Assembly: GCA_022841705.1 (NCBI GenBank)
Contig: JALHQZ010000001.1
Span: forward strand, 2,039,353 to 2,103,352
Reading direction: 5' to 3'
DNA length: 64,000 nucleotides
Source: Pirellulales bacterium
Lineage (GTDB): Bacteria > Planctomycetota > Planctomycetia > Pirellulales > Lacipirellulaceae
The position numbers and the translations under genes were made by a program. How positions within the stretch are numbered: the stretch's first letter is position 1; each line of letters opens with the position of its first letter. The notes below the pieces were generated by a model that was given only the letters and a program-made list of their open reading frames with translations, had not been told where the DNA came from and searched no databases. Shown piece after piece: positions 10,661 through 20,005 of the stretch.

Positions 10661-11907
10661 TGAAGCGGCTAGCCTACATCTGCCTCGACCCTGGCGTGCC
10701 GCCGTTCGGCGGCAAGGGATGCAGTGTACATGTGCAAGAAGTGCTGCGCGTTTTTATCGAGCTAGGCTGGCAGGTGCAGCTTTATTGCTGCAAGGCAGGA
10801 GGTCCAGCGGCAAAAGGTCTTAGTGATGTACGAGTGCGGGAACTGCCGGTCGCAAAAGTCTCAGACACTGCCGAGCGCGAACAATCGCTGCTCGCACTGA
10901 ATACCGAGTTGCTTGAGGTGCTGGCTGCTGACGGTCCCTTCGATCTAATCTACGAACGACACGCCTTGTGGTCGTTCGCGGCCGCCGATTACGCGCAGTC
11001 CGAAAAGCCCCCCTTGCTGCTAGAAGTGAATGCGCCACTGATAGTCGAGCAAGCCACACATCGCGAGCTAATTGACCGCATTGCCGCCGCCCGCGCCACT
11101 CGCCGCATTTGTGAAGGCGCCAATTTGATCGCGGCCGTGTCGCCGGAAGTTGCCGAATACTGCACCACGCACGGAGCCGCGCCGGAGCGCACGGTCGTTT
11201 CACCAAACGGAGTGTGCTGCCAGCGATTCACTCCTCGTGCGATGGCGACATCTCTAGACCAGCCATTTACCATCGGGTTTGTCGGCTCGCTTCGCCCGTG
11301 GCATGCCGTTAATGATTTGGTCGCGGCGTTCGCAGAGCTTCATGAAATGACACGCAACTCTCGATTGCTGATCGTCGGCGATGGGCCCGGCCGAGAAGCA
11401 CTGTTGGGTCAAGTCGCACAGCTGCCGCCAGCAATACGACCCGCCGTTGAATTTGTGGGGCACGTCGCACCCGCGGACGTTCCGCACTGGCTCGCGAAGC
11501 TCGATGTCGCTGTCGCACCCTATGCCGCCGATGAGGAATGTTACTTTTCGCCGCTTAAGATTTATGAGTACTTGGCCAGCGGCTTACCGGTTATTGCAGC
11601 TCGCAGCGGCAGCTTGCCGGAGGTGATCCAGCATGGTCACAACGGACTATTGTACGCTCCGGGCGATTCAAAGGACCTAGCACGTCAACTGCGGAGACTC
11701 GCCGACGATCGCCCGCTAAGCGAATCACTTGGCGCCGCCGCCCGCTGCGATGCGCTACAATATCATAGCTGGCGCGGACGGATAGAGATGCTACTTGAGC
11801 AACTCGAACTTGGTGGTATTTCATCATACAGCGAGCGAAGTGAAATCACGACTCCGAAATTCTGGGAACCGACGCTTCCCGGCTCGCAACTTATGGTGAA
11901 TTTGTAG
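10660..11907 (+). CDS. GT4-family glycosyltransferase
   Basis: A 415-residue family 4 glycosyltransferase. The N-terminal GVPPFGGKGCSVHVQEVLR is the glycine-rich acceptor-domain motif. The C-domain has IGFVGSLRPWHAVNDLVAAF, LLIVGDGPGREALL and the YFSPLKIYEYLASGLPVIAA/EVIQHGHNGLLY donor-binding region. It starts on the last base of the preceding glycosyltransferase stop codon (TAATG). With the two upstream transferases it should add successive sugars to one acceptor, most simply the substrate of the ABC exporter that follows eight bases later. Donor specificity is unknown. Confidence 0.9.
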   Translation: MKRLAYICLDPGVPPFGGKGCSVHVQEVLRVFIELGWQVQLYCCKAGGPAAKGLSDVRVRELPVAKVSDTAEREQSLLALNTELLEVLAADGPFDLIYERHALWSFAAADYAQSEKPPLLLEVNAPLIVEQATHRELIDRIAAARATRRICEGANLIAAVSPEVAEYCTTHGAAPERTVVSPNGVCCQRFTPRAMATSLDQPFTIGFVGSLRPWHAVNDLVAAFAELHEMTRNSRLLIVGDGPGREALLGQVAQLPPAIRPAVEFVGHVAPADVPHWLAKLDVAVAPYAADEECYFSPLKIYEYLASGLPVIAARSGSLPEVIQHGHNGLLYAPGDSKDLARQLRRLADDRPLSESLGAAARCDALQYHSWRGRIEMLLEQLELGGISSYSERSEITTPKFWEPTLPGSQLMVNL

Positions 11908-11915
11908 TCGACTCA

Positions 11916-13733
11916 ATGGCCAAACCGCAGCCACTTCCGCAGGCCGTTTCGCAATTTACGCAGATGCTGCGCCACTTCGCGCCGGAAGTGGCCTCGCAGA
12001 AGTGGCGCGTCGCTCGTGCGCTCGGCATTCTACTTGCGGGCGTAGCGCTGCAACTCATCGAGCCGTGGCCCCTGAAGTACGTGATCGATGCGATTGCGAG
12101 CGCCGCTCTAGGCGGCCCGCAACCAACGCTGCCCTTCGGGCTCACCACGCAGTCGCTGCTGCTAGCGGCGGCGGGCGCCTATGTGCTGGTGGTGGCGCTC
12201 CGCTCGCTGGCTGAATACTACGAAGCGATCGCCTTCGCGCAGATCGGTAACAGGGTGGTCTCACGCATCCGCACCAAACTCTACCGACATCTGCAGGCGC
12301 TGCCCCTCGCATTTCACAACAAGTCCAGGCATGGCGATTTGCTCGTCCGGATGGTAGGCGATGTCAAGCTGCTGCGCGACGTCGCCGTCACTGCCATACT
12401 CCCGCTCCTCGGCGGCGTCCTGGTGCTCACGGGAATGCTTGTTGTAATGCTGTTGCTCAATTGGCAATTGGCGCTGGTGGCGATCCTCACACTACCGGTG
12501 TTCGCTCTGACCACGCTCCGCACCGGGCGTAAGATTCGCGCTGCCGCCCAAAAGCAGCGGCACAGGGAAAGCCAAGTTGCCGCGCTGGCGGCTGAAGCTA
12601 TTTCATCGATGCAAGTTGTCAAAGCGCTGTCTTTAGAGTCGACCTTTGAAGACGGCTTTGCATCAGGTGACGATCAATGCGCCCGAGACGAAGTGAAAAC
12701 CCGCCGACTAACCGCGAAGCTTACGCTCACGACTGATCTGTTGATTGCCTCCGCTACCGCCATCGTTCTGTGGTATGGCGGTAAACAGGCGCTCAGCGGC
12801 CAACTTTCGCCGGGTGAATTGGTGGTCTTTATGACGTATTTCAAACGGGGTTTGCGCCCGCTGCAAGACCTTGCCAAATTCGCCGCCCGACTCGCCAAAG
12901 CGACCGCCGCCGGGGAGCGAATCGTTGAACTCCTTGAGGTGCTCGCCGACGGCAGCGACAATCCCGACGCCCCCGAGGCGCCGCGATTCCAAGGCACGAT
13001 TGAGTTCAAGGACGTCGATTTCGCGTATGACCCCGCCGCGCCGGTGCTGAAGAGCTTTTCCGTACGCATCGCTGCCGGGGAGTTCGTCGCGCTGGTGGGC
13101 GGTTCGGGAAGTGGCAAGTCCACCGTGCTAAATCTTCTCTCGCGGTTCTACGAACCGACCCAGGGACGCGTGCTGGTGGATGGCGCCGATGTGCAACAGT
13201 ACGCAATTGCCTCGGTCCGCGGCCAACTGTGCACGGTGCTGCAAGACACCGTCCTCTTCGCAGCCAACGTGTGGGACAACATCGCGTTCGGCGCCCTCGG
13301 CGCTAGTCGCGAGCAGATTGAAGATGCAGCGCGCATCGCCGGCGCCCACGATTTTCTTCGCGAACTTCCTGAGGGGTACGACACGCTTCTGGGCGAGCGG
13401 GGCGTCAATCTGTCGCACGGCCAGCGACAACGGATCGCCATCGCCCGCGCCGTGGTGCGCGATGCACCGATCGTACTACTCGACGAACCCGCCACAGCGC
13501 TCGACGGCCGCAATCGCCGGTTGGTGCGTGACGGCCTATTGAAACTGGTCGAAGGTCGAACGGCCTTGTTGGTAACGCACGACCTTGCCGAAGCGCGTCT
13601 AGCCGACCGCATCTTGGTGCTCGATGAAGGCCGCATTGTCGAGCAAGGGACCCACGCGGAGCTCCTGGCGCTCGCGGGCAAGTACGCACAGATGGTGCAG
13701 TCCCACGCGCCCCGCGCTTTTGCGGAACACTAG
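11916..13733 (+). CDS. MsbA-type ABC exporter (fused permease and ATPase)
   Basis: A 605-residue half-transporter. Residues about 35-340 carry the exporter transmembrane domain with roughly six hydrophobic segments. The ATPase domain has Walker A GGSGSGKS (395-402), the Q-loop in TVLQDTVLFAANVWDNIAFG, the signature LSHGQRQRIAIARA, Walker B IVLLDEPATALD and the switch His in LLVTHDLAEA. It should act as a homodimer in the cytoplasmic membrane. It sits directly after three glycosyltransferases and three bases before a kinase-like gene, so a glycolipid or glycopeptide substrate is the likely cargo. The signature is LSHGQ rather than LSGGQ, a common variant. Confidence 0.93.
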   Translation: MAKPQPLPQAVSQFTQMLRHFAPEVASQKWRVARALGILLAGVALQLIEPWPLKYVIDAIASAALGGPQPTLPFGLTTQSLLLAAAGAYVLVVALRSLAEYYEAIAFAQIGNRVVSRIRTKLYRHLQALPLAFHNKSRHGDLLVRMVGDVKLLRDVAVTAILPLLGGVLVLTGMLVVMLLLNWQLALVAILTLPVFALTTLRTGRKIRAAAQKQRHRESQVAALAAEAISSMQVVKALSLESTFEDGFASGDDQCARDEVKTRRLTAKLTLTTDLLIASATAIVLWYGGKQALSGQLSPGELVVFMTYFKRGLRPLQDLAKFAARLAKATAAGERIVELLEVLADGSDNPDAPEAPRFQGTIEFKDVDFAYDPAAPVLKSFSVRIAAGEFVALVGGSGSGKSTVLNLLSRFYEPTQGRVLVDGADVQQYAIASVRGQLCTVLQDTVLFAANVWDNIAFGALGASREQIEDAARIAGAHDFLRELPEGYDTLLGERGVNLSHGQRQRIAIARAVVRDAPIVLLDEPATALDGRNRRLVRDGLLKLVEGRTALLVTHDLAEARLADRILVLDEGRIVEQGTHAELLALAGKYAQMVQSHAPRAFAEH

Positions 13734-13736
13734 CCC

Positions 13737-16037
13737 ATGGCGCTTGCCATCGATATCGCCGCCGCACGTGAACCGCGCCAATCTCCGGCAGGCGCCGTAG
13801 CCGACATCATCGCTCGTGACCCCCAGCTTCCCGCGCTTGCGTGGCTGATCGATTCTAATTGCCAAGTCGAGTTCGCCGCGAGTCTGCCCAGAGCGTGGCG
13901 CGTCGAGGGGATCGGAGTGGAGTATCTGCGTTACAAACCCTTCACGAGTTGCCTTGCAAAGCTGCGACTCCACACAACTGGTGATGAAGCATCCGCCTAC
14001 GCTGTGGCAGTCGCGCCTTCAGCGTGGGGCAAACTTGCCAAAGCGATTGGCAAATGCGAGCAAGTAGGAGCCGAAGCAGTCGGATTTCCAACCGCCAGTA
14101 TCGCTATTTTTCGCAGTCCATATGACCGCGAGATTCCGGCCTTACAGACGATAGATTCACAAAGTGATCGCGAAGACATCTTCCACCGATTGGGTGACGA
14201 AGCAGCTCAGTTAGCGGGCGCTAGCGTAGAACCGCTAAGTTACAAACCCGAGCGTCGCTTTGTCGGCAAGCTGACACGTGATGGTCAACCAATCGGGGTC
14301 CTGCGTGCGTACTCTGCCGAAGAATATCCCCGAGCACGCAAGGCGCTGAAGTGGCTGGCTGGCGATTTCGCTCCAGCGCGCTGTATCGGCGCCTCCGATC
14401 GGCATTCACTGCTTGCGTTGTCATGGGTTCCAGGTAGGTCACTAACGGGGCCAATGTCTACCAGCGACTTGCGACAAGCGACGAACACACTTTCGACTTT
14501 GCATTACCACCGGGCGTATAAGCTTCCGCACATCAGCGCAACCAGTTGGCGGCGGCGCTGCGCGCGATCGATCAACATGCTGGCTCATCTCGCCCCGGCG
14601 TCGATCGATCTCCGCGCAAGTTGGGTGAAATCCTTGGAAGAAGCGGCTGACAATGTTGAAGTCTTGGTCAGTTTGCACGGTGACGCCCATGCCGGCCAAT
14701 TCTTGTTCCCCTCCGCTGGCGATCCTCCGGTGCTGATTGATCTGGATAACGCCTGCCTAGGTCCGCCCGAGTGGGATTTCGCCGTGCTGCTGGCGGATCA
14801 ATTGAATAACGCGTTGCGGCTGGGCGAGTCTTGTGAGTGGGGAGCTCTCGTTGAACACGTCGCGATGGCTTCGCCCCGGCGGCTTGATGAGCGCCGCCTA
14901 CGTTTGTTCGTCGCGAGTCGACTCATCGAACTTGCCGCCGAGTCGTTTCGGCGATGTGAACGGAATTGGTCGGAGCAAATAACCAAGCTCATCGCGTTAG
15001 CAGCCAGTATCTCGACTCACCGCAGCGTAGCGTCCCGGCCAAGTGTCATCAGCGTTTCGAAGGACAGCGGTTTGCCAGCGCTCAGCGAAGCACTCGATCC
15101 GATTCTCGCTGCCAAGTGCCTAGCGGATGCCCCTAGTTGCGATAGCGTTCACGGCGGCCTTGCGCTTAGAACGGTTCGATTGCTACGGCACAAGCCTGGA
15201 CGCCGCGCGCTCGTGGAGTTTGTCGGCATCTCGCAGACCACCGGCGAGCCGATTGTGCTCTTAGGAAAAATGGAAGCCAAGCCGCGTTTTTCAGAACGGC
15301 TAGCCACTCAGCAACTCCTCTGGCGAAGTGGGTTTCACCAGACCGCCGAGGACGGTGTAGTGGTGGCTGAACCGTGGGGAGCCCTTCCCGAGTGGCAAAT
15401 GTGGCTGCAAGTTCGCGTGCCAAGCGCATCCGCTCCAAGCACCCTCGAACAAATCACCAATCCCCGCTTTCTGCAGCGCGCTGCGCAAGCGATCGCTAAA
15501 CTTCATCGTGCAAGTTTGCCTCTGCCGCGGCGCCACGCTCCAGTGGATGAAGCAGAACTTCTGGCGAAGCGATTCATAATTGCGGAAAAGCTTGCACCCG
15601 CGTTCGAACCGCAATGGAAATACCTCGCTGCCGCTTGCAATGATCTCATTGCATCGCTGCCAATGGATCCGACGACCAGCGTGCATCGCGACTTCTATTC
15701 CGACCAGATTTTGCTCTCTCCCACGCAAACAGCACTGGTGGATCTTGACTTGATATGCCGATCTGATCCCGCTCTCGATATCGGCAATTTTCTCGGATGT
15801 CTAGCCGATCGCGCTGTTCGGGAAATTTGGCCAACCGGACGGCTGTTGGCGGCGCGTCAGACCTTCTTACGCGCCTACGAATATGACCAATCGGCCGAGT
15901 TTCTTAAACGCGTTCAAAGCTACGCCGCGTTAACAGTTGCTCGGCACGCTGCTTTGAGCGTGACGTTACCAGGTCGATTAGCAGCGTGTAAAGATTTAAT
16001 CGCAGCGGCGTTGCATTCGCTAGAGAGTGGCATTTGA
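13737..16037 (+). CDS. Tandem APH-like phosphotransferase (three N-lobes, two C-lobes)
   Basis: A 766-residue protein built from repeated aminoglycoside-phosphotransferase/choline-kinase-like units. N-lobe motifs appear three times: LRYKPFTSCLAKLRLHTTG (about 62-80), LSYKPERRFVGKLTRDG (about 162-182) and LLRHKPGRRALVEFVG (about 480-498). Catalytic lobes appear twice. The first has LHGDAHAGQFLF (H314, D316) with VLIDLDNACLGPPEWDFA; the second has VHRDFYSDQILL (H650, D652) with ALVDLDLICRSDPALDIG. In both catalytic loops Gln replaces the usual Asn. Phosphorylation of a sugar or small amino compound is inferred. The ATG is three bases after the ABC exporter. The first N-lobe has no C-lobe of its own and may be regulatory. 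Confidence 0.75.
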   Translation: MALAIDIAAAREPRQSPAGAVADIIARDPQLPALAWLIDSNCQVEFAASLPRAWRVEGIGVEYLRYKPFTSCLAKLRLHTTGDEASAYAVAVAPSAWGKLAKAIGKCEQVGAEAVGFPTASIAIFRSPYDREIPALQTIDSQSDREDIFHRLGDEAAQLAGASVEPLSYKPERRFVGKLTRDGQPIGVLRAYSAEEYPRARKALKWLAGDFAPARCIGASDRHSLLALSWVPGRSLTGPMSTSDLRQATNTLSTLHYHRAYKLPHISATSWRRRCARSINMLAHLAPASIDLRASWVKSLEEAADNVEVLVSLHGDAHAGQFLFPSAGDPPVLIDLDNACLGPPEWDFAVLLADQLNNALRLGESCEWGALVEHVAMASPRRLDERRLRLFVASRLIELAAESFRRCERNWSEQITKLIALAASISTHRSVASRPSVISVSKDSGLPALSEALDPILAAKCLADAPSCDSVHGGLALRTVRLLRHKPGRRALVEFVGISQTTGEPIVLLGKMEAKPRFSERLATQQLLWRSGFHQTAEDGVVVAEPWGALPEWQMWLQVRVPSASAPSTLEQITNPRFLQRAAQAIAKLHRASLPLPRRHAPVDEAELLAKRFIIAEKLAPAFEPQWKYLAAACNDLIASLPMDPTTSVHRDFYSDQILLSPTQTALVDLDLICRSDPALDIGNFLGCLADRAVREIWPTGRLLAARQTFLRAYEYDQSAEFLKRVQSYAALTVARHAALSVTLPGRLAACKDLIAAALHSLESGI

Positions 16038-16263
16038 AAAATGCAGCGCCCACCACCTCAATCCATCGTCGTCTCGCAGTACTCTTCGCGTCTCATCCAA
16101 TCTTAACTCGATTAAGCTATCGCCGATGGCGACGTCGACATGGAGTTCGTGACGTTCGACTTGAAAGCCGCCGAAGAAGCCGCCATCACGTTCGCCGCGT
16201 GAGGCGTTTAGTTGGTTTGTACAACCCTTCGCGAGTTCGCCAGCGAGCCACAATTTTGATATG
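16038..16263. other. Intergenic spacer with a short coding-like relic
   Basis: No full gene is visible. A short plus-strand stretch near 16122-16202 reads ADGDVDMEFVTFDLKAAE and ends in a stop; it looks like the 3' remnant of an unknown gene. Nothing else is recognisable before the hairpin that follows. Confidence 0.3.
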
Positions 16264-16303
16264 AGCGGGGCCAAGTATACGGGATCTGGCCCCGCTCTTT
16301 ATC
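16264..16303. terminator. Strong bidirectional hairpin terminator
   Basis: AGCGGGGCCA (16264-16273) pairs perfectly over 10 bp with TGGCCCCGCT (16287-16296) around a 13-base loop, followed by CTTTAT. It lies between the plus-strand glycosyltransferase/ABC operon and the minus-strand PEP-CTERM genes, so it can end transcription from both sides. Confidence 0.75.
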
Positions 16304-16326
16304 ACGGCCGAGCGGTCACAGCGCGC

Positions 16327-17229
16327 TTAGGCGCGAGCGCGCCACGCCCGCTGGGCGCTGACGCCCAACACTCCGATGAGCAACAGCGCGACCGACGCCG
16401 GCTCCGGCACCAGGACACCATCGGCGAGACTGGTCAACTGCAAACCATCCGCGGCGTTAAGGTTCAGCGACGAGAGAACACCCGTTAGGTCAATGTCACT
16501 GGTCGAAATGTCGCCGTAGATGACGCCATACAACACGAGCGACGTCAGTAGCGTGCCGCGGTTGGCGGCGTGGTAGCGGTCGGAGGCGTAGAAGTTCAAC
16601 GGAAAACCTCCATCCTCCCAGGCGTCGCCGACCGGCGCGTAACGGGCGATGTTCGACCCCACCACGGTGTTGATGTTGGCGGTCGACATCAGGTAGCCGT
16701 CACGGACCTGCTGCTGCATCTGCGCCGGTCCGCCGGGGAACTCGACGACGGGCGGCACGTAGAACGTGTGCCCGGGACCGCGGGCCCAGGTTTCGAACAT
16801 CACGGGGACGACCCCCGGGCTGTGCGCCGCCACCTGTTGATACAGCGCGAGCGAGCTCGACAAGTGCAACGCGAGGTTGCCGATCGTCGTCGGCTGCGTG
16901 GAAAAATCCTGTAGCACGACCGCGTCCCATTTTTCGCCCGGCGTGACGCCGGTCGAGATCACGGCCGTGTTGTTGGTCAGATGCCATTGCAGCGATTGCC
17001 CCGCGGACGCAGCGTTGCGGATCCGCGGCGTCGGGCGGCCGGCCGCCGTGGCGATGTCGCGGACCAACTCCGGCACATTCCTACTGCTGCCGAAACCCAC
17101 GGCGATCGTGAAGCTGTTGCCATAGAATAGCAGGTCTTTGGGATCCTCCGCCCCCGCGGGCTGACCGATCGCCGCCGCTAGAAGCAGCGCGAGACCCGCT
17201 GCGAAGTTGCGATGAAGCCGAGTATGCAT
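16327..17229 (-). CDS. PEP-CTERM SGNH-hydrolase-like protein
   Basis: A 300-residue secreted protein. A signal peptide (residues 1-27, ending PAGA) is followed by LLFYGNSFT, which resembles the nucleophile block of SGNH-type esterases (Ser39 here). DRYHAANRGTLLTSLVLYG near residue 217 supplies the Asp-x-x-His block. The end is a PEP-CTERM tail: VPEPASVALLLIGVLG and a basic stretch (QRAWRARA), the signal for exosortase sorting. A role as a carbohydrate esterase at the cell surface is inferred; substrate unknown. It is followed downstream by the bidirectional hairpin. Confidence 0.8.
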   Translation of the reverse strand: MHTRLHRNFAAGLALLLAAAIGQPAGAEDPKDLLFYGNSFTIAVGFGSSRNVPELVRDIATAAGRPTPRIRNAASAGQSLQWHLTNNTAVISTGVTPGEKWDAVVLQDFSTQPTTIGNLALHLSSSLALYQQVAAHSPGVVPVMFETWARGPGHTFYVPPVVEFPGGPAQMQQQVRDGYLMSTANINTVVGSNIARYAPVGDAWEDGGFPLNFYASDRYHAANRGTLLTSLVLYGVIYGDISTSDIDLTGVLSSLNLNAADGLQLTSLADGVLVPEPASVALLLIGVLGVSAQRAWRARA

Positions 17230-17350
17230 GAGAATTCACTCCGATAGGAAATCGGGCGCGCCACTTGGCAAGTTGCGAGTGAGCGCCCGCTCGAAATCAC
17301 GGAACCAGTAAGCGCCGAATCCATCACGAGACGCGACGCCGCGCAACTCC

Positions 17351-18058
17351 TCAGCCCACCTGTCGGCGGCAGAGGGCGAACGCCGAACAAGCCGCTAGCG
17401 CCAGCCCGACGGTCGTTGGTTCCGGAATGGTTACGCTCTCAATGCGCAACGCCCCCAGATAGAAGAAGCCGTTGGCGTTGGTGTTGTTGGGGCCAACCGT
17501 CACGTGCAGTGTGACGCCGCCGGTGGCCAGCGGGACGATGCCATTGATTGACGTGACGTTCGCAGCGTTGTTCGACGCGTCGAGCAGCGCCATGCCCGAG
17601 TTGGCTCCCTGCGCGGTGTACTTCGACTCGCGATTATCGGTGGCGCCGAGCCGACTGGCGAAGATCGTGAAGTTGTACTGTGTCAAGCCAGAGCCATCGA
17701 GGCCCGCAAACGACAGCGTCCCCTGCGGAAACGGCGGCGTCGAGCCGAAGATTTGCGTATGCCCAAAGAGATTGTCGCGAGTCGCTTGCGCATCGAAGAT
17801 CGCCGCGCTGCCGGAGGGGGTCGTCGTGCCGCTCAAGTTCGATCCGGGATTGAAGCCCGACGTGTTGAGCGACACACCAGTCGGGGCGCCCGTGGAGTCA
17901 ATCGCATTGGCGATCGGCGCCTGAGCCTGAGTCACGTTGTTGTAGTTGCCGCCCGTCAACCGCCCCGTGTCACCAAAGTCGAAGAACATGATCGCCGCCG
18001 AAGCCTGCGTGCCCGCCGCAACCATTGCGGCGAAGAGCGTTAGATGGAGTCGCTTCAT
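17351..18058 (-). CDS. PEP-CTERM protein of unknown function
   Basis: A 235-residue secreted protein. MKRLHLTLFAAMVAAGTQAS is a signal peptide. The body is a beta-rich domain of unknown function starting IMFFDFGDTGRLTGGNYNNV, reminiscent of surface proteins that contain a single jelly-roll domain. The C-terminus IPEPTTVGLALAACSAFALC followed by RRQVG is a PEP-CTERM sorting signal. It lies 120 bases upstream of the SGNH-like PEP-CTERM gene on the same strand and could share its transcript. Confidence 0.78.
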   Translation of the reverse strand: MKRLHLTLFAAMVAAGTQASAAIMFFDFGDTGRLTGGNYNNVTQAQAPIANAIDSTGAPTGVSLNTSGFNPGSNLSGTTTPSGSAAIFDAQATRDNLFGHTQIFGSTPPFPQGTLSFAGLDGSGLTQYNFTIFASRLGATDNRESKYTAQGANSGMALLDASNNAANVTSINGIVPLATGGVTLHVTVGPNNTNANGFFYLGALRIESVTIPEPTTVGLALAACSAFALCRRQVG

Positions 18059-18510
18059 GAGATCACACTACCTTTCCAATTACAGATGAGAGCGCTTGCA
18101 TTCGGCCGCGCGGCCGAACTGGGCGCGAAACAAGTAGACCGGGATTTCCGATTTGGAATTGCCTGGAGCGGCTCCAGGCAGCGGATTGCTGCCCATCTTA
18201 ACAAAATGCCTACCCTACATGTCTAGCGCGTCGGAAATTTTCTCCTTTTTCGACCATCGGCCCCAATACCTAGACTCCCACCACCCTAAATCGCGATTCG
18301 CCCGTTGAATCTCGGAACCGAGTGTTCGAGCCCTCCAAGCAAAATTGGACTCAATCCCCTCAATCTTCATCAGCCGAACGCCTATTCACGTGGGGATTGT
18401 AAATCGAAGAAAGACGCGATGGAATAAACAGTTGTCCTAAAATGACAATTCTGGCGGGGCAACAACGAGCCACTTGGTCGCAGTCTGATCGGAATGCGCG
18501 ATGCCCGAAA
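18059..18510. other. Non-coding region with a perfect hairpin
   Basis: No gene is visible. TGCCTGGAG and CTCCAGGCA (18160-18168 and 18172-18180) form a perfect 9-bp stem with a 3-base loop, in the upstream region of the minus-strand PEP-CTERM gene. Its role is unknown (leader element or operator). The rest looks unstructured. Confidence 0.4.
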
Positions 18511-18584
18511 CAACCTGAGCAGGCTGGCGTTGGAACAGGCCCCACTCTAACTTTTTGATTGGTTCCCTACCCGGGGGCAGGTCA
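18511..18584 (+). mobile_element. IS3-family right-end remnant
   Basis: The last 70 or so bases, ending in CGGGGGCAGGTCA at 18584, match with few changes the reverse complement of 57324-57397, where an IS3 OrfB tail is recognisable. Only the terminal stretch survives here, with no transposase domain left. TGACCTGCCCCC (read on the minus strand) is the shared terminal sequence of three IS3 ends in this window. Confidence 0.7.
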
Positions 18585-18633
18585 GGATCAAGTTTCGCAC
18601 CGGCTCTTTAGCCATCAGTTTGATCGGTAGCTA

Positions 18634-18818
18634 CTATTCGGCGTGCCTTCGCCGTCGCTGCCAGCGCCAGGCGGCTAGGATGCTGAAGCTCATGGTAACT
18701 AACAAAATCCCCGAGGGTTCCGGAGTGATGTAGTAAGCGCCACCGGCGTCCATCGAGTTGTAAGCCAGGCGGCCCGAGGCGTCGACGCCGAAATAGTCAA
18801 TCCTCACCGCGCCAACCC
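18634..18818 (-). pseudogene. PEP-CTERM protein, 3' fragment cut by IS4-type element
   Basis: On the minus strand the frame reads RIDYFGVDASGRLAYNSMD, then ITPEPSGILLVTMSFSILAA and WRWQRRRRHAE before a stop. This is a complete PEP-CTERM tail with PEP, hydrophobic segment and Arg cluster. The frame has no start of its own and runs into the left inverted repeat of the IS4-type element at 18819, so the 5' part of the gene was lost or displaced by the insertion. Confidence 0.75.
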
Positions 18819-20005
18819 TCGAATGGTGCGTAGTTCTTACGTAAGTCGTTGTGCTGATTTGATATAGGTGAAAAACGCTCTCTCGCGTAGATGGAGTTGT
18901 CAGACACCCATCACCGGCAAGGAGGCCTCACGATGTCGTTTTGTAGTCTCGGTCGATTTCGGCAACAAGTGCGTTTTCTGCGGCGCCAATTCTTGCAAGA
19001 TGGCGAATGACAGTTCACCCATGTGTTGTCGGAAGGAACTGTAACGCATGCATTGAAAGCATTGAATGTCGTCTGGCTCGATCGAGTTTATTCCCCGCTG
19101 GTCACGCTGTGGATGTTCCTTGGGCAAGTGCTGAGCCAAGATCATTCTTATCGTGCGGCCGTCGCCCGTCTGATTGCTCATCGCGTTGCACGTGGGCAGC
19201 GTCCGTGCTCAACCGAAACCAGTGCTTATTGCCAAACGAGAAAACGACTTCCGGAAGAACTCTTTGCAGCCGTTGCCAGGAAGACGGGCCAAGCGTTGGA
19301 TGAGAGGGCCCACGATCACTGGCTGTGGAAAGGTCGTCGCGTCCTGGCCTACGATGGGCCGACGGTCTCGATGGCCAAGGGTGATCACATTGTCGAGTGG
19401 CGCCGCCCCGGTCGCATTCGCTCGATCGACTGGCAGACCCTCAAATTACTTCCCGAGCAACTCACGATTCGTGAAACGCGCGTCCGAATTCAGCAGCCTG
19501 GCTTCCGCTGCCGAAGCATGATCGTTGTTTCAATGTTACTGGATGCCGAGGAGGTTACTGCCCACGATCTGGCGGAACTCGACCTGCGGTCACTCAAGCA
19601 AACCATGCAAATGGACATCTTGCGTTGCAAGACACCCGAGCTCGTGCGACAAGAGATCGGGACGCATCTTCTCGCCGACAATCTCATCCGCACGCTCATC
19701 GCACAGGCCGCCAGCAAGCACCGACTCGAACCCCGTACCGTCAGCTTCAAGGGAGCTGTTCAAATACTGAAAGCATTTCAACCGCTGATCGCCACACAAG
19801 GGGACTGTAGCTCAACTCGCCGTCAACGACTCTACGAACAGCTGCTCGACGCTGTGGCGACACATCAAGTTGGCGATCGACCCGATCGCTTCGAACCACG
19901 TCAGCGAAAACGCAGACAAAAGAAGTACGATCGAATGATGTAGCCCAGGAACGTGCTCAAACGTGAAATGCTGAAAGGAGTTAGAGAGAACTACGCACCA
20001 TTCGA
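18819..20005 (+). mobile_element. IS4-family insertion sequence, decayed
   Basis: The ends are 19-base perfect inverted repeats, TCGAATGGTGCGTAGTTCT at 18819-18837 and its reverse complement at 19987-20005. They enclose one transposase gene with its own ribosome binding site. The element is about 1.19 kb, shorter than expected because the transposase gene has lost internal segments. No clear target duplication flanks it, which suggests later rearrangement on one side. Confidence 0.8.
18933..19943 (+). pseudogene. IS4-family transposase with internal stop and two in-frame deletions
   Basis: The original start is ATG 18933, with AAGGAGG at 18919-18925. The frame begins MSFCSLGRFRQQVRFLRR and hits TGA at 19008-19010. 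It continues in the same frame to 19943. DGPTVSM carries the first catalytic Asp. It joins directly to AKGDHIVEWRRP, so about 100 residues holding the second catalytic Asp (the usual DTPENQ...LADRY block) are gone. DLAELDLRSLKQ lacks the YRxRW segment normally between DLA and ELDLR. The enzyme must be inactive. The comparison rests on recalled family consensus. Confidence 0.8.

Noticed and set aside
16034..16264. A 76-codon plus-strand frame after the kinase-like gene
   Set aside because: It is Arg-rich with no recognised pattern and starts inside the stop codon context of the previous gene; it looks like chance frame opening in GC-rich DNA.
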